A stretch of 64,000 nucleotides of DNA, from positions 62,001 to 126,000 of the forward strand of contig NZ_JYLH01000011.1 of NCBI RefSeq assembly GCF_001439685.1, given 5' to 3'. Below the pieces are notes generated by a model that was not told the DNA's origin, made no database searches, and saw nothing but the letters and a program-made list of their open reading frames with translations. Origin of the DNA: Pseudomonas libanensis. GTDB taxonomy: Bacteria > Pseudomonadota > Gammaproteobacteria > Pseudomonadales > Pseudomonadaceae. Of the stretch, positions 1 through 7,646 are shown piece by piece. The number at the start of each line of letters is the position of its first letter. Position 1 is the first letter of the stretch. The position numbers and the translations under genes were made by a program.

Positions 1-1032
1 GGTGACTACAGCGACTTCAAGGCCGACGGCCAGTGGCAGGTCACGGGAAGCCGTGGCCTGTGGCAACCCAGCGCCGACAAGGCCAGCCTGACCTACAAAG
101 TGCGCCTGAGCCATACGCGCAAGCCGGGCATCTATGACACACGGGTCACGCCGAGTTGGGCGTTACTGCGCGGTGAAGACCTGGTGCCGGCTGCGCGTCT
201 CGACCAGCAAGATGGCATCGAATTGGTGTCGCGCCTGATGTTCGAACTTCCGAACGGTTGGAAGAGCGTCGAAACCGCCTGGCCGCGCATTGGCAAGCAT
301 AAATTCCGCATCGATAACGTGTCCCGCCTGTTCGACCGGCCCACCGGCTGGATGCTCGCCGGTAACCTCGGCAGCCGCCGCCTGCGCCTGGGCGAAACCG
401 AAATCACCGTGGCCTCGCCCAAGGGGCAAGGCATGCGCCGTATGGACGTACTGACCTTGCTGACGTTCGTCTGGCCCCAGGTGGAGGCCGCATTCCCGCG
501 CCATCCCGGCAAACTGTTGATCGTCGGTGCCAGTGACCCGATGCGGCGGGGCGCTTATTCATTGCGCGATTCGATCTACCTCAACAGCCGCACGCCGCTG
601 GTTGGCGAAAATGGCAGCAGCCCGTTGCTGCGCGAAGTGGTGCAGGCCATCGGGCGTTTCAACGACCACGACAGCAGTGACTGGATCAGCGAGGGTTTGG
701 GCGAGTACTACGCGATTGAACTGATGCGGCGTGCCGGCGGCATCACTGATGAACGCTATGCGGCGATCCAGGCGCGGCTGACCAAGGAAGGCAAAGACGT
801 CACCACGCTCAAAGGCGAGCACGTCAACGGCGCGACGCTGGCGCGTTCGGTGGTGGTATTGCAGGAACTGGACCGTGAGATCCGCGTGAAGACCCACAAC
901 AAGCGGTCCCTGGACGACCTGGCGCAGGCGGTGATGCGGGTAAACAGTATCAACACCAAAGAGTTCGTGCAGTTGGCCGAAAGTGTGATCGGTGAGTCGT
1001 CGGTGGTTCTGGACAGCAAACTGCTGCGCTGA
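1..1032 (+). CDS. Peptidase-M1-like protein, C-terminal part (5' end outside window)
   Basis: The reading frame is open from base 1, so the start lies upstream and about 343 residues are visible. The segment LLREVVQAIGRF followed by DWISEGLGEYYAIELM resembles the metallopeptidase pattern HExxH...W(L/I)xEGxAEYY of M1/M61 gluzincins. Both zinc-binding histidines are replaced (REVVQ instead of HExxH), while the glutamate of the HE pair and the downstream SEGLGEYY glutamate remain. The rest resembles the beta-rich N-terminal and alpha-helical C-terminal parts of such proteins. I infer a catalytically dead or diverged peptidase fold, probably exported, but the signal region is not in the window. 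It converges on the DUF2892 gene across a REP hairpin. Confidence 0.6.
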   Translation, partial: GDYSDFKADGQWQVTGSRGLWQPSADKASLTYKVRLSHTRKPGIYDTRVTPSWALLRGEDLVPAARLDQQDGIELVSRLMFELPNGWKSVETAWPRIGKHKFRIDNVSRLFDRPTGWMLAGNLGSRRLRLGETEITVASPKGQGMRRMDVLTLLTFVWPQVEAAFPRHPGKLLIVGASDPMRRGAYSLRDSIYLNSRTPLVGENGSSPLLREVVQAIGRFNDHDSSDWISEGLGEYYAIELMRRAGGITDERYAAIQARLTKEGKDVTTLKGEHVNGATLARSVVVLQELDREIRVKTHNKRSLDDLAQAVMRVNSINTKEFVQLAESVIGESSVVLDSKLLR

Positions 1033-1053
1033 TCCCAAGCCATGCGCAGTTCA

Positions 1054-1088
1054 AAATGTGGGAGGGGGCAAGCCCCCCTCCCACATTT
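1054..1088. repeat. REP hairpin (GGGGG family) between convergent genes
   Basis: A near-perfect inverted repeat starting AAATGTGGGAGGGGG and ending in its complement around a CAAG loop. It lies between two convergent genes and could act as a bidirectional terminator. The same family recurs at 16673-16704 and, as a pair, at 39100-39194. Confidence 0.85.
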
Positions 1089-1115
1089 GGATCTCCAGCA
1101 TGTCCAATACTCAGG

Positions 1116-1466
1116 TCAGGCTTTGGGTTTTACTGCCTTCTCTGCCTCCACTTCGGCCTTGGTCTTCAGGTTCTTCAACTCTTCCCCAGCCCGCTCGATC
1201 CTGGTTCGCACGCTGTTCATTTCTTGACGGCCATGTTCCAGCCTGTCCTTGAGCGAACAATGGCCGGTGAAACCACGAGCCAGGGCCACGCCGCCAATCG
1301 CCACCTGGATCAAGCCGAAAATCCCGCCGCGGCGCAGGCCTTTACCCACCATCATCACTCCGCCGGCCACTGAGCCGATGCGCTCCCAGCCATGCACATT
1401 CTGGGCGGGCCGAGCCCTCAAAGGCGTGGCGTCGATGATAGGTTGCAAGATTTTGCTGTCGCTCAT
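1116..1466 (-). CDS. DUF2892 (YgaP-type transmembrane) family protein
   Basis: 116 residues. Residues about 23-70 contain NVHGWERIGSVAGG, two glycine-rich hydrophobic segments and RGFTGHCSLK, the pattern of the DUF2892 inner-membrane domain (GWERI...RGxTGHCxL). A charged C-terminal helix (about residues 75-116, rich in K, E and R) looks like a cytoplasmic coiled coil. It stands alone, converging on the upstream peptidase-like gene. Function is unknown; DUF2892 domains also form the membrane part of rhodanese-type proteins, but no rhodanese domain is present here. Confidence 0.75.
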   Translation of the reverse strand: MSDSKILQPIIDATPLRARPAQNVHGWERIGSVAGGVMMVGKGLRRGGIFGLIQVAIGGVALARGFTGHCSLKDRLEHGRQEMNSVRTRIERAGEELKNLKTKAEVEAEKAVKPKA

Positions 1467-1533
1467 GATCTGTCTCCAACAAGGGCAAGTGTTACCAGCT
1501 GACTGCGCGCGGCTGCCGGATGTTCCCGGAAAA

Positions 1534-2001
1534 TCAGTACTTGGGGCCCGAGCGGGTGTTGTTGCCCTTGGCCAGGCGGTCGTAGAGCACCACGTTGACC
1601 GTGGCCGCCAGGTTCATGCAGCCGGTGGTGGGGATGTAGATCACGTCTTCGCACCAGTCGCGGATCTCCTTGTCCAGGGAGCCGTCTTCGGGGCCGAAGA
1701 TATACAGCGCACGGTCGGGGTGGGTGTATTCGGGCAGCGGGCGGGCGCCTTCCACCAGTTCCACGGCGACCGGGATGCAGCCCAGGGGCAGGATCTTTTT
1801 CAGGTCGTCGATGCCGATCAGCGGAATGTCGTGGTGGACCTTCTTGGTGTCGGTGATGAAATCCCGGGCACGCTCGTAACGCACGCCGGTGTAGAACACC
1901 GAGGCCACGCCGTAGCAGCCGGCGGCACGCATTACCGAACCGACGTTTTCGGGGGATTTGGGGTTATACAGACCGATGCAGCTGTAGCGTTTATTGCCCA
2001 C
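1534..2001 (-). CDS. TrmH/SpoU-family RNA 2'-O-methyltransferase
   Basis: 155 residues, the size of a single SPOUT domain without an added RNA-binding domain. The three SpoU motifs are visible: NPKSPENVGSVMRAAGC (motif 1, residues about 13-29), YIFGPEDGSL (motif 2, about 99-108) and IPTTGCMNLAATVNVVLYDRL (motif 3, about 122-142), which form the knotted SAM-binding site. The exact RNA target cannot be read from the sequence; TrmL-like tRNA methylation is possible because of the similar size, but the motifs are generic. Confidence 0.85.
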   Translation of the reverse strand: MGNKRYSCIGLYNPKSPENVGSVMRAAGCYGVASVFYTGVRYERARDFITDTKKVHHDIPLIGIDDLKKILPLGCIPVAVELVEGARPLPEYTHPDRALYIFGPEDGSLDKEIRDWCEDVIYIPTTGCMNLAATVNVVLYDRLAKGNNTRSGPKY

Positions 2002-2068
2002 GGGGAAGGGTGCCTTGAGAAAAACGGCGATTATACGGCTTGGGGGAATGCAGTGCTTGGGCGATCGC

Positions 2069-2137
2069 CATCGCGGGCAAGCCCGGCTCCCACAGGGAAG
2101 TGCATTCCTACTGTGGGAGCTGGCTTGCCTGCGATGA
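2069..2137. repeat. REPIN (two inverted REP arms)
   Basis: Left arm 2069-2094 (reads CATCGCGGGCAAGCCC... to CCCACA) and right arm 2112-2137 (TGTGGGAGCTGGCTTGCC...) are inverted but not identical: the left arm has the CGCGGGCAAGCCCG version, the right arm the AGCTGGCTTGCCTGC version. It lies between the RNA methyltransferase and the YajD-like gene. Confidence 0.85.
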
Positions 2138-2161
2138 GTCCGGAACAGGCAAAGCAGAGCT

Positions 2162-2536
2162 TCAGTCGTCTTTCTTCATCAGCCCCGCCAACGCCGCAAA
2201 CGGGTTGTGCGTAGCCTTGGCAATGCTCGGGCTGCTGGTGGAGCCTTCGCCGAAGTACTGCTGGTCGGTGTAGCGCGAGTGTTCGTTGTCGTGGCAGTAC
2301 AGGCACAGCAACTCCCAGTTGGAACCGTCCTGGGGGTTGTCATCATGGTTGTGGTTACGGTGGTGGACGGTCAGTTCACTCAAGCGCTTGCCGGAAAACT
2401 CACGGGCGCAGCGGCCACACACATGGGGGTACATTTTCAGGGCTTTATCGCGATAGCCCATTTCCCGGTCGCGCTGGGCATCGGCGAGGATGCGATCCAG
2501 CTTGGCGGTGTGGGAGGGCGGGTTGGTCGAGCTCAT
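2162..2536 (-). CDS. YajD-type HNH nuclease family protein
   Basis: About 124 residues. A zinc-binding HNH module is visible: CGRC, then LTVHHRNHNHDDNPQDGSNWELLCLYCHDNEHSR, with paired CxxC motifs and the HH...N...H catalytic pattern. This order matches the YajD family of small HNH proteins in gamma-proteobacteria. Two ATG codons occur in tandem (2539 and 2536); the Shine-Dalgarno AGGAG is only 2 nt from the first and 5 nt from the second, so the second is preferred. The natural substrate is unknown. A lone gene with no mobile element nearby, so a housekeeping role is more likely than homing. Confidence 0.8.
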   Translation of the reverse strand: MSSTNPPSHTAKLDRILADAQRDREMGYRDKALKMYPHVCGRCAREFSGKRLSELTVHHRNHNHDDNPQDGSNWELLCLYCHDNEHSRYTDQQYFGEGSTSSPSIAKATHNPFAALAGLMKKDD

Positions 2537-2595
2537 CATGGCTCCTGGCTATTGGGTGGTCACGGACAGGTTGATTCTAGCTAATTACCGCGCAA

Positions 2596-3282
2596 TTAGC
2601 CCTTGAGCTTTTCCGCAATCCAAATGGTGTGCCGCGTGCCTTTGTTGCCGTGGGCAAACACCTGCACCTCCTCGGCCTTGAAGCCGGCCTTGCGCAGTTT
2701 GTCACTGAACAGCTTGTCGGCGCTGGCCGACCACACCGCCAGCACGCCCTTGGGCCGCAGGGCCTTGGCGCAAGCGGCCAGGCCACCGGCTGAGTAGAGC
2801 CAACTGTTAGCCTTTTGCGTGAGTCCCTCGGGGCCGTTGTCCACGTCAAGCATGATCGCGTCAAAGCCTTGTGGCTCGGCCTGCAGTACCTTGGCCACGT
2901 CTTCCAGGCGGACCACGGTGCGCGGGTCCAGCAGCGGGCGCCCGGATTTTTCCCCCAGCGGCCCACGGTTCCATTCCACGACGCCGGGCACCAGTTCCGC
3001 CACGACCACTTCGGCGTTCTTGCCCAGATGCTTGAGCGCCGCGGCCAAGGTAAAGCCCATGCCCAAACCGCCGATCAGCACCCGTGAACCCGGGCGACCG
3101 GCCACCTTGCGGCAGGGAATCTCGGCCAGGGCATCTTCGGAGCCGTGCATGCGCGTGTTCATCAACTGGCCACCGTCACCGCCCTGGATCTTGATGACAA
3201 AGTCCTCGCCGTATTCGAACAGGCACAAGGCACCGCCGTTGTCGGGGATCGGAGTGGTGTCCAGCAGAACGAAACGTTTCAT
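2596..3282 (-). CDS. Spermidine-synthase-like methyltransferase-fold protein
   Basis: 228 residues with a Rossmann-fold nucleotide site. Residues about 68-78 read VLIGGLGMGFT, the SAM-type glycine loop, followed by VVVAELVPGVVEWNR (acidic residue after beta-2) and FDAIMLDVDNGPEG (the motif after beta-4). Families annotated spermidine synthase-like have this pattern but often lack aminopropyltransferase residues, so calling it a polyamine enzyme would be an inference. The palindrome GCTAATT...AATTAGC (2580-2600) overlaps the stop codon and may help termination. Confidence 0.7.
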   Translation of the reverse strand: MKRFVLLDTTPIPDNGGALCLFEYGEDFVIKIQGGDGGQLMNTRMHGSEDALAEIPCRKVAGRPGSRVLIGGLGMGFTLAAALKHLGKNAEVVVAELVPGVVEWNRGPLGEKSGRPLLDPRTVVRLEDVAKVLQAEPQGFDAIMLDVDNGPEGLTQKANSWLYSAGGLAACAKALRPKGVLAVWSASADKLFSDKLRKAGFKAEEVQVFAHGNKGTRHTIWIAEKLKG

Positions 3283-3360
3283 GGAAATCTCATTGGGAAG
3301 GGCATTCTTGCGCAGTTGGGAGTAGCCTTACGATATTCCGGTCAGGCCATGGAGCCATCG

Positions 3361-3642
3361 ATGAAGTGCAGCATTCTAACGGTCATTGTATTGAGCGCGC
3401 TCATATCTGCTGTGGCGCAGGCTCAGGAGTTGCAAACCGTTCCGGTCGCGCCCGCTCCAACCCCAGGCGCGCCGGGCACGCCAACGCCGACGTTGTACCC
3501 GCAAGTCACGCCGCCCGTTGCGCCCAAGACCCATAATGGCTCGCCGCCGCTGGCGCCCATCGTGCTGCCGGCGCCGCCCAAGGACCAGACGGTCCCTGGC
3601 CTGCAACAGAACGACAGCAAGCCGAAAACGCCAGGAGGTTAG
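3361..3642 (+). CDS. Small secreted proline-rich protein
   Basis: 93 residues. It begins with a signal peptide (MKCSILTVIVLSALISAVAQA, cleavage likely after AQA). The mature part is about 70 residues, strongly enriched in Pro, Ala, Thr and Val and without cysteine, so it is probably disordered in the periplasm. The ATG at 3361 has GGAG at 3351-3354; an in-frame ATG at 3349 is an alternative. The stop codon overlaps the stop of the convergent oligopeptidase gene by 4 nt. No family is recognised. Confidence 0.65.
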   Translation: MKCSILTVIVLSALISAVAQAQELQTVPVAPAPTPGAPGTPTPTLYPQVTPPVAPKTHNGSPPLAPIVLPAPPKDQTVPGLQQNDSKPKTPGG

Positions 3643-5681
3643 ACCAGACCGAGGGCCTTGAACACAAAGGCATATTCGAGGGCGACGTCACGTAGCCCCT
3701 GATAGCGCCCGCTCATGCCGCCATGGCCGGCACCCAGCTCGGTCTTGAGCAGCAGCAGGTTGTCGTCCGTCTTGGTATCCCGCAGCCTGGCCACCCACTT
3801 GGCGGCTTCCCAGTACTGCACGCGGCTGTCGTTGTAGCCGGCGATCACCAGCGTGGCCGGGTAGGCCTGGGCGCTGACGTTTTCGTACGGCGCGTAGGCC
3901 TTGATGCGCGCATACACCTGGGGATCCTCAGGGTTGCCCCATTCGTCGTACTCGGTGATGGTCAGCGGCAGTTCCGGGTCGAGCATGGTGTTGAGCACAT
4001 CGACAAACGGCACTTCGGCGATCGCTGCCTGGAACAGTTCCGGACGCTGGTTGAGTACGGCGCCGATCAACAGGCCACCGGCACTGCCGCCGCTGATCGC
4101 CAGTTGCCTGGAGGTGGTCAGGCCCTGGGCGATCAGGTGTTCGGCGCAGGCGATAAAGTCGCTGAAAGTGTTCTGCTTGTGTTCCTGCTTGCCGTTGCGA
4201 TACCAGGCTTCGCCCAACTCACCGCCGCCACGCACATGGGCGATGGCAAACGCCACCCCGCGATCCAGCAAGCTCAAGCGCGCATGGGAGAACCACGGAT
4301 CGAGGCTTTGGCCGTAGGCACCATAGCCATACAGGTACAGCGGCGTCGGCTGGCCGAGCCGGTCACGCTTGACCACCAGGCTGATGGGCACCTGGGTGCC
4401 GTCAGCGGAGGTGGCCCATAGGCGTTGACTGACGTAGTCGTCAGCATTGAACACGCCAAGTACCGGGGTTTCCTTGAGCACCACTTGGGCGCCCGTCGCC
4501 AGTTCGAGCTGACGTACCTGGGCCGGGCGGTTCAGGGCTTCATAGCGCAGGCGGATCTTGTCGCTGGGAAACTCCAGGCTGTTTTGTACGTAGAGGCTAT
4601 AGGCCGCGTCGGGCAATTCCACGCGATAGGCCGGTACGTCTTCGGGGTGCACCTCGATGACCGGCAGGCCACCGATGCGCAGGCTCAAGGTCATGGCGCT
4701 GGCATTCAGGCTCACACCGTCGAGCATGACCTCGTCACTGTGAGGGATCAGGTTTTGCCAGTCGGCCTCGGTAGGCGGCGTGCCGTTATCGGCGGCGATG
4801 AACAGCGCGTAGTTGATCCCATCGCGGTTGCTGCGAATAAACCAGGTCCACTCGCCATTGCGCTTGCCATGGTCAACATCGTATTCATGGTCTTCGACCC
4901 GTGGTGCCAGGCAGGTGAAGGGCAGGTGCGGCTGCTCGGCGTCCAGCGCCCAGATTTCGCTGGTGGTCTTGCTGCCCAGGGCCAGCAGCAGTTGGCGCTC
5001 GGAGCTGGAACGGTAGCAGTGCAGGAAGAAACGGCCGTCGGGTTCGTGGAACACTTCCTGCGCCGCCGTGCCATCCAGGCGATAGCGATACAGCTTGTGC
5101 GGGCGATGGGTGTCGTCCAGCTCGCCGAAGAACAGGGTCAGGCTGTCATTGGCCCAGGTCATGCTGCCGTCGCAGTTCTCGAACGCCAGTTCGCTGACCT
5201 TGTCAGTGGCCAATTCCTTCACGAACAGGGTGTAAATCTCTTCGCCGCTGGTGTCGAGGCTGTAGGCCAGGCGCTGGTGGTCGGGGCTGATGCTGAACGC
5301 GCCGAGGGCGAAAAAACCGCCGTTGGCCAATACGTTCGGGTCCAGCAGCAATTCTTCGCTGCTGTCATCCACTTGGTTGCTGTCGTCAGCCGGGCGGCGG
5401 CAGCGGTAATGGCGCGCATATTCGTCACCGGCGGTGGTGCGGGTGTAGTACAGGTACGGGCCCCAGGGGGAGGGCAGGGACAGGTCGGTTTCAAGGATAC
5501 GGCCCTTGATCTCTTCGAACAGGGTCTCGCGCAGCGCCTGCTGGTCGGCCAACTGGGCCTCCTGCCAGGCGTTTTCGGCCTTGAGGTAGTCGAGCACTTC
5601 TGGGGTGTCCCGCGCTTGCAGCCAGGCGTACGGGTCTGGGCCTGGGGCCTTGCGGGCAATCGGGGCGGTCGATGACGTCAT
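3639..5681 (-). CDS. ptrB: Oligopeptidase B (S9A serine peptidase)
   Basis: 680 residues, the usual length of the family. It hydrolyses short peptides after Arg or Lys in the cytoplasm. The N-terminal half (about 70-400) is the seven-bladed propeller; the C-terminal half is the alpha/beta-hydrolase. The catalytic triad can be placed at Ser533 (ISGGSAGG), Asp618 (AGYNDSRV) and His653 (GAGHGGMSGR). The region GYGAYGQSLDPWFS and HVRGGGELG are S9A signatures. No signal peptide is seen. The gene is divergent from the small membrane-protein gene at 5772. Confidence 0.93.
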   Translation of the reverse strand: MTSSTAPIARKAPGPDPYAWLQARDTPEVLDYLKAENAWQEAQLADQQALRETLFEEIKGRILETDLSLPSPWGPYLYYTRTTAGDEYARHYRCRRPADDSNQVDDSSEELLLDPNVLANGGFFALGAFSISPDHQRLAYSLDTSGEEIYTLFVKELATDKVSELAFENCDGSMTWANDSLTLFFGELDDTHRPHKLYRYRLDGTAAQEVFHEPDGRFFLHCYRSSSERQLLLALGSKTTSEIWALDAEQPHLPFTCLAPRVEDHEYDVDHGKRNGEWTWFIRSNRDGINYALFIAADNGTPPTEADWQNLIPHSDEVMLDGVSLNASAMTLSLRIGGLPVIEVHPEDVPAYRVELPDAAYSLYVQNSLEFPSDKIRLRYEALNRPAQVRQLELATGAQVVLKETPVLGVFNADDYVSQRLWATSADGTQVPISLVVKRDRLGQPTPLYLYGYGAYGQSLDPWFSHARLSLLDRGVAFAIAHVRGGGELGEAWYRNGKQEHKQNTFSDFIACAEHLIAQGLTTSRQLAISGGSAGGLLIGAVLNQRPELFQAAIAEVPFVDVLNTMLDPELPLTITEYDEWGNPEDPQVYARIKAYAPYENVSAQAYPATLVIAGYNDSRVQYWEAAKWVARLRDTKTDDNLLLLKTELGAGHGGMSGRYQGLRDVALEYAFVFKALGLV

Positions 5682-5771
5682 GGATCACTCTCTGTCTGGC
5701 GGAAGGTGGCAGGCATTGCAGCCGCGACACGCAAAAGCCGTTATCATAGCCGCCTGTTTGCCAACCTTGCC

Positions 5772-6233
5772 ATGGACACCATGACCGAGAACGACTATCT
5801 GACCGCTTGGGGCCTCTACGCCTTCGCAGCTTTGGGCTGCCTGTTGGTGTGGTGGCGCATGACCCGCTGGATGTGGCGCTGGCTGCGCGAGCCGCTGCAA
5901 TTGCTGATGGCGGTGCTGTTGCTGAGCCCGACCATCGTCGACCCGGTCAAGACCCAGTTCGCGCCGGCTGTGGCGATTACCGCGCTGGACCTGGTGCTCA
6001 AGGTCGGCAATAACGCCTGGCGCGCCATATCCGATCTGTTCATGTACACCATGATTGTGTTCGCCCTATACATCGTGTTTGTGCTGATCCGCTGGCCCAT
6101 CGAGCGTGCGGCCAACGCCCGGCGTGAGCGCAAGGCCGCCACGGATGCTGCCCTGGCCGCCGAGCCGGAAGACGACGAACCGTTCCGTCGCCCGGCGCCG
6201 GTGAGTGGCATGCGGGTCGAACCGCGCCTTTAA
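5772..6233 (+). CDS. Conserved small membrane protein, function unknown
   Basis: About 153 residues from the ATG at 5772; the in-frame ATG at 5781 is equally plausible and no strong Shine-Dalgarno decides. Hydrophobic segments lie near residues 10-26 (GLYAFAALGCLLVWW), 40-53 (LLMAVLLLSPTIVD) and 94-112 (MYTMIVFALYIVFVLI). The C-terminal 40 residues are charged (RRERK... EPEDDEPFRR) and probably cytoplasmic. It is followed at 30 nt by the amidotransferase gene and then a DUF2937 gene, all on the same strand, so co-transcription is likely. No known domain was recognised. Confidence 0.7.
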   Translation: MDTMTENDYLTAWGLYAFAALGCLLVWWRMTRWMWRWLREPLQLLMAVLLLSPTIVDPVKTQFAPAVAITALDLVLKVGNNAWRAISDLFMYTMIVFALYIVFVLIRWPIERAANARRERKAATDAALAAEPEDDEPFRRPAPVSGMRVEPRL

Positions 6234-6263
6234 CGTTGTCCGCCCTGCAGCGAGAGCCCTGGC

Positions 6264-7040
6264 ATGTGTGAATTATTGGGCATGAGTGCCAACGTCCCCA
6301 CCGATATCGTGTTCAGCTTTACCGGGCTGATGCAGCGCGGTGGGCGTACCGGCCCGCACCGCGACGGTTGGGGCATCGCCTTCTACGAAGGGCGTGGCCT
6401 GCGGCTGTTCCAGGACCCGGCCGCCAGCAGCGAGTCGGAAGTCGCGTTGCTGGTGCAGCGTTACCCGATCAAGAGCGAAGTGGTGATCGGCCATATCCGC
6501 CAGGCCAATGTGGGCAAGGTGAGCCTGGCCAATACCCACCCGTTCGTGCGCGAGCTGTGGGGCCGCAACTGGTGTTTTGCCCACAACGGCCAGTTGGCGG
6601 ACTTCAACCCCCGCGCCACCTTCTACCGTCCGGTGGGCGATACCGACAGCGAAGCGGCCTTCTGCGACCTGCTCAACCGTGTGCGCGAAGCCTTCCCCGA
6701 GCCGGTAGACATCGAGCAAGTGCTACCGGACCTGATCGCCGCCTGCGCCGAATACCGCAGCAAGGGCGTGTTCAACTGCCTGCTCAGCGATGGCGACTGG
6801 CTGTTTTGCTACTGCTCGACCAAACTGGCGCAGATTACCCGGCGCGCACCCTTTGGCCCGGCGCGCTTGAAAGATGTCGACGTGATCGTCGATTTTCAGG
6901 CCGAAACCACCCCCAATGACGTGGTAACGGTGATCGCCACCGAGCCCCTGACCGACAACGAGAACTGGACCCGCTACGAACCGGGCCAATGGAGCCTATG
7001 GCGACGCGGTGAATGCGTCAGCCAGGGCGTTACCGAGTAA
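6264..7040 (+). CDS. Class II glutamine amidotransferase, YafJ type
   Basis: 258 residues. The N-terminus MCELLGMSANVP exposes Cys2, the nucleophile of class II (Ntn) glutamine amidotransferases after Met removal. Further family signatures are HRDGWGIAFYEG (about 33-44), IGHIRQANVG (about 74-83) and HPFVRELWGRNWCFAHNGQL (about 93-112). There is no synthetase domain, so it should act as a stand-alone glutaminase-type domain; the acceptor is unknown. The neighbours are two small membrane proteins. Confidence 0.85.
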   Translation: MCELLGMSANVPTDIVFSFTGLMQRGGRTGPHRDGWGIAFYEGRGLRLFQDPAASSESEVALLVQRYPIKSEVVIGHIRQANVGKVSLANTHPFVRELWGRNWCFAHNGQLADFNPRATFYRPVGDTDSEAAFCDLLNRVREAFPEPVDIEQVLPDLIAACAEYRSKGVFNCLLSDGDWLFCYCSTKLAQITRRAPFGPARLKDVDVIVDFQAETTPNDVVTVIATEPLTDNENWTRYEPGQWSLWRRGECVSQGVTE

Positions 7041-7051
7041 GGATATCGACC

Positions 7052-7594
7052 ATGTTGCTTAGCTATCTGCGGTTGGTGCTGTTTGCCATTGGCTTGCTGG
7101 TCGGCGTACAGGTGCCGGGGTTCATCAGCGATTACGCCAAGCGCGTCGAGGCCCACCTGATCGAGGCGCAGACAGGCCTGCGCGGCTTTGAATCCACGGC
7201 GCAACAGTTCTTCAACGGTGATATGCAAGCGCTGGTGGCCCATTACCGCGCCAGCGATGACCCGGTGTTCCAGAGCGATGCCAGCAGCCTTGGCGCGATG
7301 CTCGATCGCCAGCTCGAGTTGGACAAGCAATTCCAGGCCATGCAGGGCCCGTGGTACATCCGCGTGCTGCAAGTGGCTGTGGCCGCCGACCCGGACATTC
7401 GCCTGGAAACCTGGAATGGCTACAGCTACCAGATCTTGCTCACACCCGAAGCCATGGGTTGGGGGCTGGGCGGGGCGATGCTGTTGTCGTTCGGCATCGA
7501 ATGCCTGTACCGCCTGATTGATTGGGTGGTGTTGGGCGGCAGGCGTTTGCGTCAGAGCCGACCGATCGAAGAGCGCGACCTCAAGGGCCTTTAA
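7052..7594 (+). CDS. DUF2937 family membrane protein
   Basis: 180 residues starting at the ATG 11 nt after the amidotransferase stop, with GTAAGGA (7037-7043) as ribosome binding site. Hydrophobic segments near residues 5-20 (YLRLVLFAIGLLVGVQ) and 134-152 (EAMGWGLGGAMLLSFGIECLY) frame a soluble middle part of about 110 residues with no cysteine. This two-TM plan with an extracytoplasmic loop matches DUF2937. Its place after the YafJ-type gene suggests a joint function that is not known. Confidence 0.7.
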   Translation: MLLSYLRLVLFAIGLLVGVQVPGFISDYAKRVEAHLIEAQTGLRGFESTAQQFFNGDMQALVAHYRASDDPVFQSDASSLGAMLDRQLELDKQFQAMQGPWYIRVLQVAVAADPDIRLETWNGYSYQILLTPEAMGWGLGGAMLLSFGIECLYRLIDWVVLGGRRLRQSRPIEERDLKGL

Positions 7595-7615
7595 GTAAGG
7601 ATCGACTCGGTCCAA

Positions 7616-7643
7616 TGTGGGAGCAGGCTTGCCTGCTCCCACA
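7616..7643. terminator. Perfect REP-type hairpin between convergent genes
   Basis: A perfect 13 bp stem (TGTGGGAGCAGGC and its complement) with a TT loop, followed on the plus strand by AGTTTT. It lies between the DUF2937 gene and the convergent LysR gene and can serve both. It looks like a single collapsed REP arm. Confidence 0.7.
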
Positions 7644-7646
7644 GTT

